64,000 nt of DNA from Delphinus delphis (Eukaryota; Chordata; Mammalia; Artiodactyla; Delphinidae). The position numbers and the translations under genes are program-made. Shown here one piece after another: positions 63,150 through 64,000 of this stretch (position 1 is its first letter; every line of letters begins with the position of its first letter). Below the pieces are notes generated by a model. That model ran no database searches and was not told where the DNA came from. It saw only the letters and a list, made by a program, of their open reading frames with translations. The DNA lies in assembly GCF_949987515.2 (NCBI RefSeq), contig NW_027192651.1:744001-808000 (forward strand), read 5' to 3'.

Positions 63150-64000
63150 CATTACACGGGTTTTAACTCTCCAGGTTTAAGGTATTCTTCCTTCATCTAA
63201 AACATGCATGTGGAACCTAGAGTATGATCAACCATGTGATCGGGAGACGTGTTCAAATATGTCTCAGTTTTCCTCCCCTGGTACTCGGGTGCAACATTCC
63301 AGACGCTTTACTAACACTCTCCCGACTTGGAGAGTCAGCGCCTTTAACCTCCTGTTTGGCCCAGTTTGCAATTTCTGCGGAAGATGTACAGGAATAGGGA
63401 GAACCAATGAGAGACTAGCTGGAGGTGTCTGGACGGGCAAATTTAACTCTCATTTCCCACCAGGAAGAGGAAATAACCAAAGGCTCAGCGTGCCGTGCCG
63501 GAACCAGATTAGGGCCTGAAGCCATCCTGCGGTGTTGCGGCCAGCTGAAAAGAAAGCGAGTTGAAGAAAGGAGCTCAGGGGCACTGTAATTCACAAACCT
63601 GCAGAGTTATAAATGACAGCTATCGTCCAAAAATAGACTGAAGTAAGGCTGCCAAGAGGACTTGAAAGCGGGGCAGAATTGCAGGAAACCGATTTCAGGA
63701 GGTAGACTGGAATTGCATTGAAAGCATAGGAAAAGAGGCAGAACGTCCACAATGATGCACTTGGCCAAAAAGGGCGTATGCGTTTTTTCCTGAATATATT
63801 CAGGAAAAAACGCATACGCCCTTTTTGGCCAACCAAGCAAGCTTGCAAAGGAAATCTGCACTACAATGAAGTCTCACTTCCCCCCGGTCAAAAGGGCCAT
63901 CTGAAAAAAGTGTAAAATCCAGAAAGGCAAGACAGGCCATGGAGAACTGGGAGCCTTGTTATGCTGATGGGCGGGATGTAAATTGCCAACAGACACTCGG
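63150..64000 (+). repeat. Monomer 41, class L, cut by the window end
   Basis: 5' marks as in monomer 39 (gggttttaac, cttcatctaaaac, gatgtacagg, aatagggag) but with ttcctcccctgg and ccagctgaaaag. Perfect palindrome 63761-63832. Only the first 851 bp are present. Confidence 0.92.

Larger units (their letters stand above)
1..64000 (+). repeat. Tandem satellite array, ~1,579-bp monomer, 40 full + 1 partial copies
   Basis: The same sequence recurs head-to-tail from the first to the last base. Using the palindrome as a landmark (starts 611, 2190, 3768, 5346, 6925 and so on to 63761), the spacing is always 1,576-1,580 bp. All copies share one orientation and no foreign sequence interrupts them. The L1-derived 3' half and the monomer length match what I recall of the common cetacean satellite, specifically the ~1.58-kb form of Delphinoidea. 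The species attribution is inference. Such satellites lie in constitutive heterochromatin (C-bands); no gene product is expected. Both window ends are inside the array, so its true size and its flanks cannot be seen. Confidence 0.97.

Noticed and set aside
1..64000. CRISPR array, prophage or bacterial plasmid repeat
   Set aside because: The repeat unit is 1.58 kb without spacers, the L1 similarity is mammalian, and there is no coding density.
1..64000. An undescribed gene system
   Set aside because: After reading all 41 units I find only satellite DNA. What is unusual is the palindrome and the mosaic higher-order structure, not encoded proteins.

Overview
The window is one uninterrupted tandem satellite array with no recognisable genes. 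It holds 40 complete monomers and a partial 41st, all in the same orientation. Each monomer is 1,577-1,580 bp, set out here from the recurring cattccacgggttt-type junction that happens to begin at base 1. I see no interspersed transposon, microsatellite block, tRNA/rRNA gene, CRISPR array or convincing protein-coding gene. The many short open frames are the same few frames recurring once per monomer and are explained by the repeat.

Each monomer has four parts: (i) about 610 bp I cannot assign; (ii) a 72-bp perfect palindrome with 36-bp arms and no spacer, or a slightly broken 73-bp form in one class; (iii) about 790 bp that reads, in sense on the + strand, as a degraded 3' end of a mammalian LINE-1 (end of ORF2 plus 3' UTR, of the cetartiodactyl kind as I remember it); (iv) an unassigned tail of about 90 bp. 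A ~1.58-kb tandem satellite built on an L1 3' end matches what I recall of the 'common cetacean satellite', whose shorter ~1.58-kb form I associate with dolphins, porpoises and narwhal/beluga (Delphinoidea). The host is therefore most likely a toothed whale. This rests on recollection and was not searched.

The monomers fall into recognisable classes (called A to L here) arranged in mixed higher-order repeats. Window 1-11,048 is A-B-C A-B-C A (4,735-bp trimer), followed by a B'/C hybrid and A. D-E-F-G-H runs from 14,204 to 22,100. The A-B-C trimer returns at 22,101-31,570. After another A, a D-E dimer (3,158 bp) runs from 33,149 to about 42,622 and leads into a second F-G-H. Then come A', I, A, B, a C/D hybrid, E-F-G again, and a more diverged J-K-L end from 59,993. 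Fixed long-range offsets (4,735; 3,158; 14,210; 17,365; 22,100; 25,261; 39,471; 50,518 bp) show repeated segmental duplication, and several monomers are visibly chimeric. This is the footprint of unequal exchange or conversion in heterochromatin.

The most notable element is the palindrome. It is present in all 41 copies and almost unchanged outside class A. It could extrude as a cruciform in DNA or fold as a long hairpin in satellite RNA.
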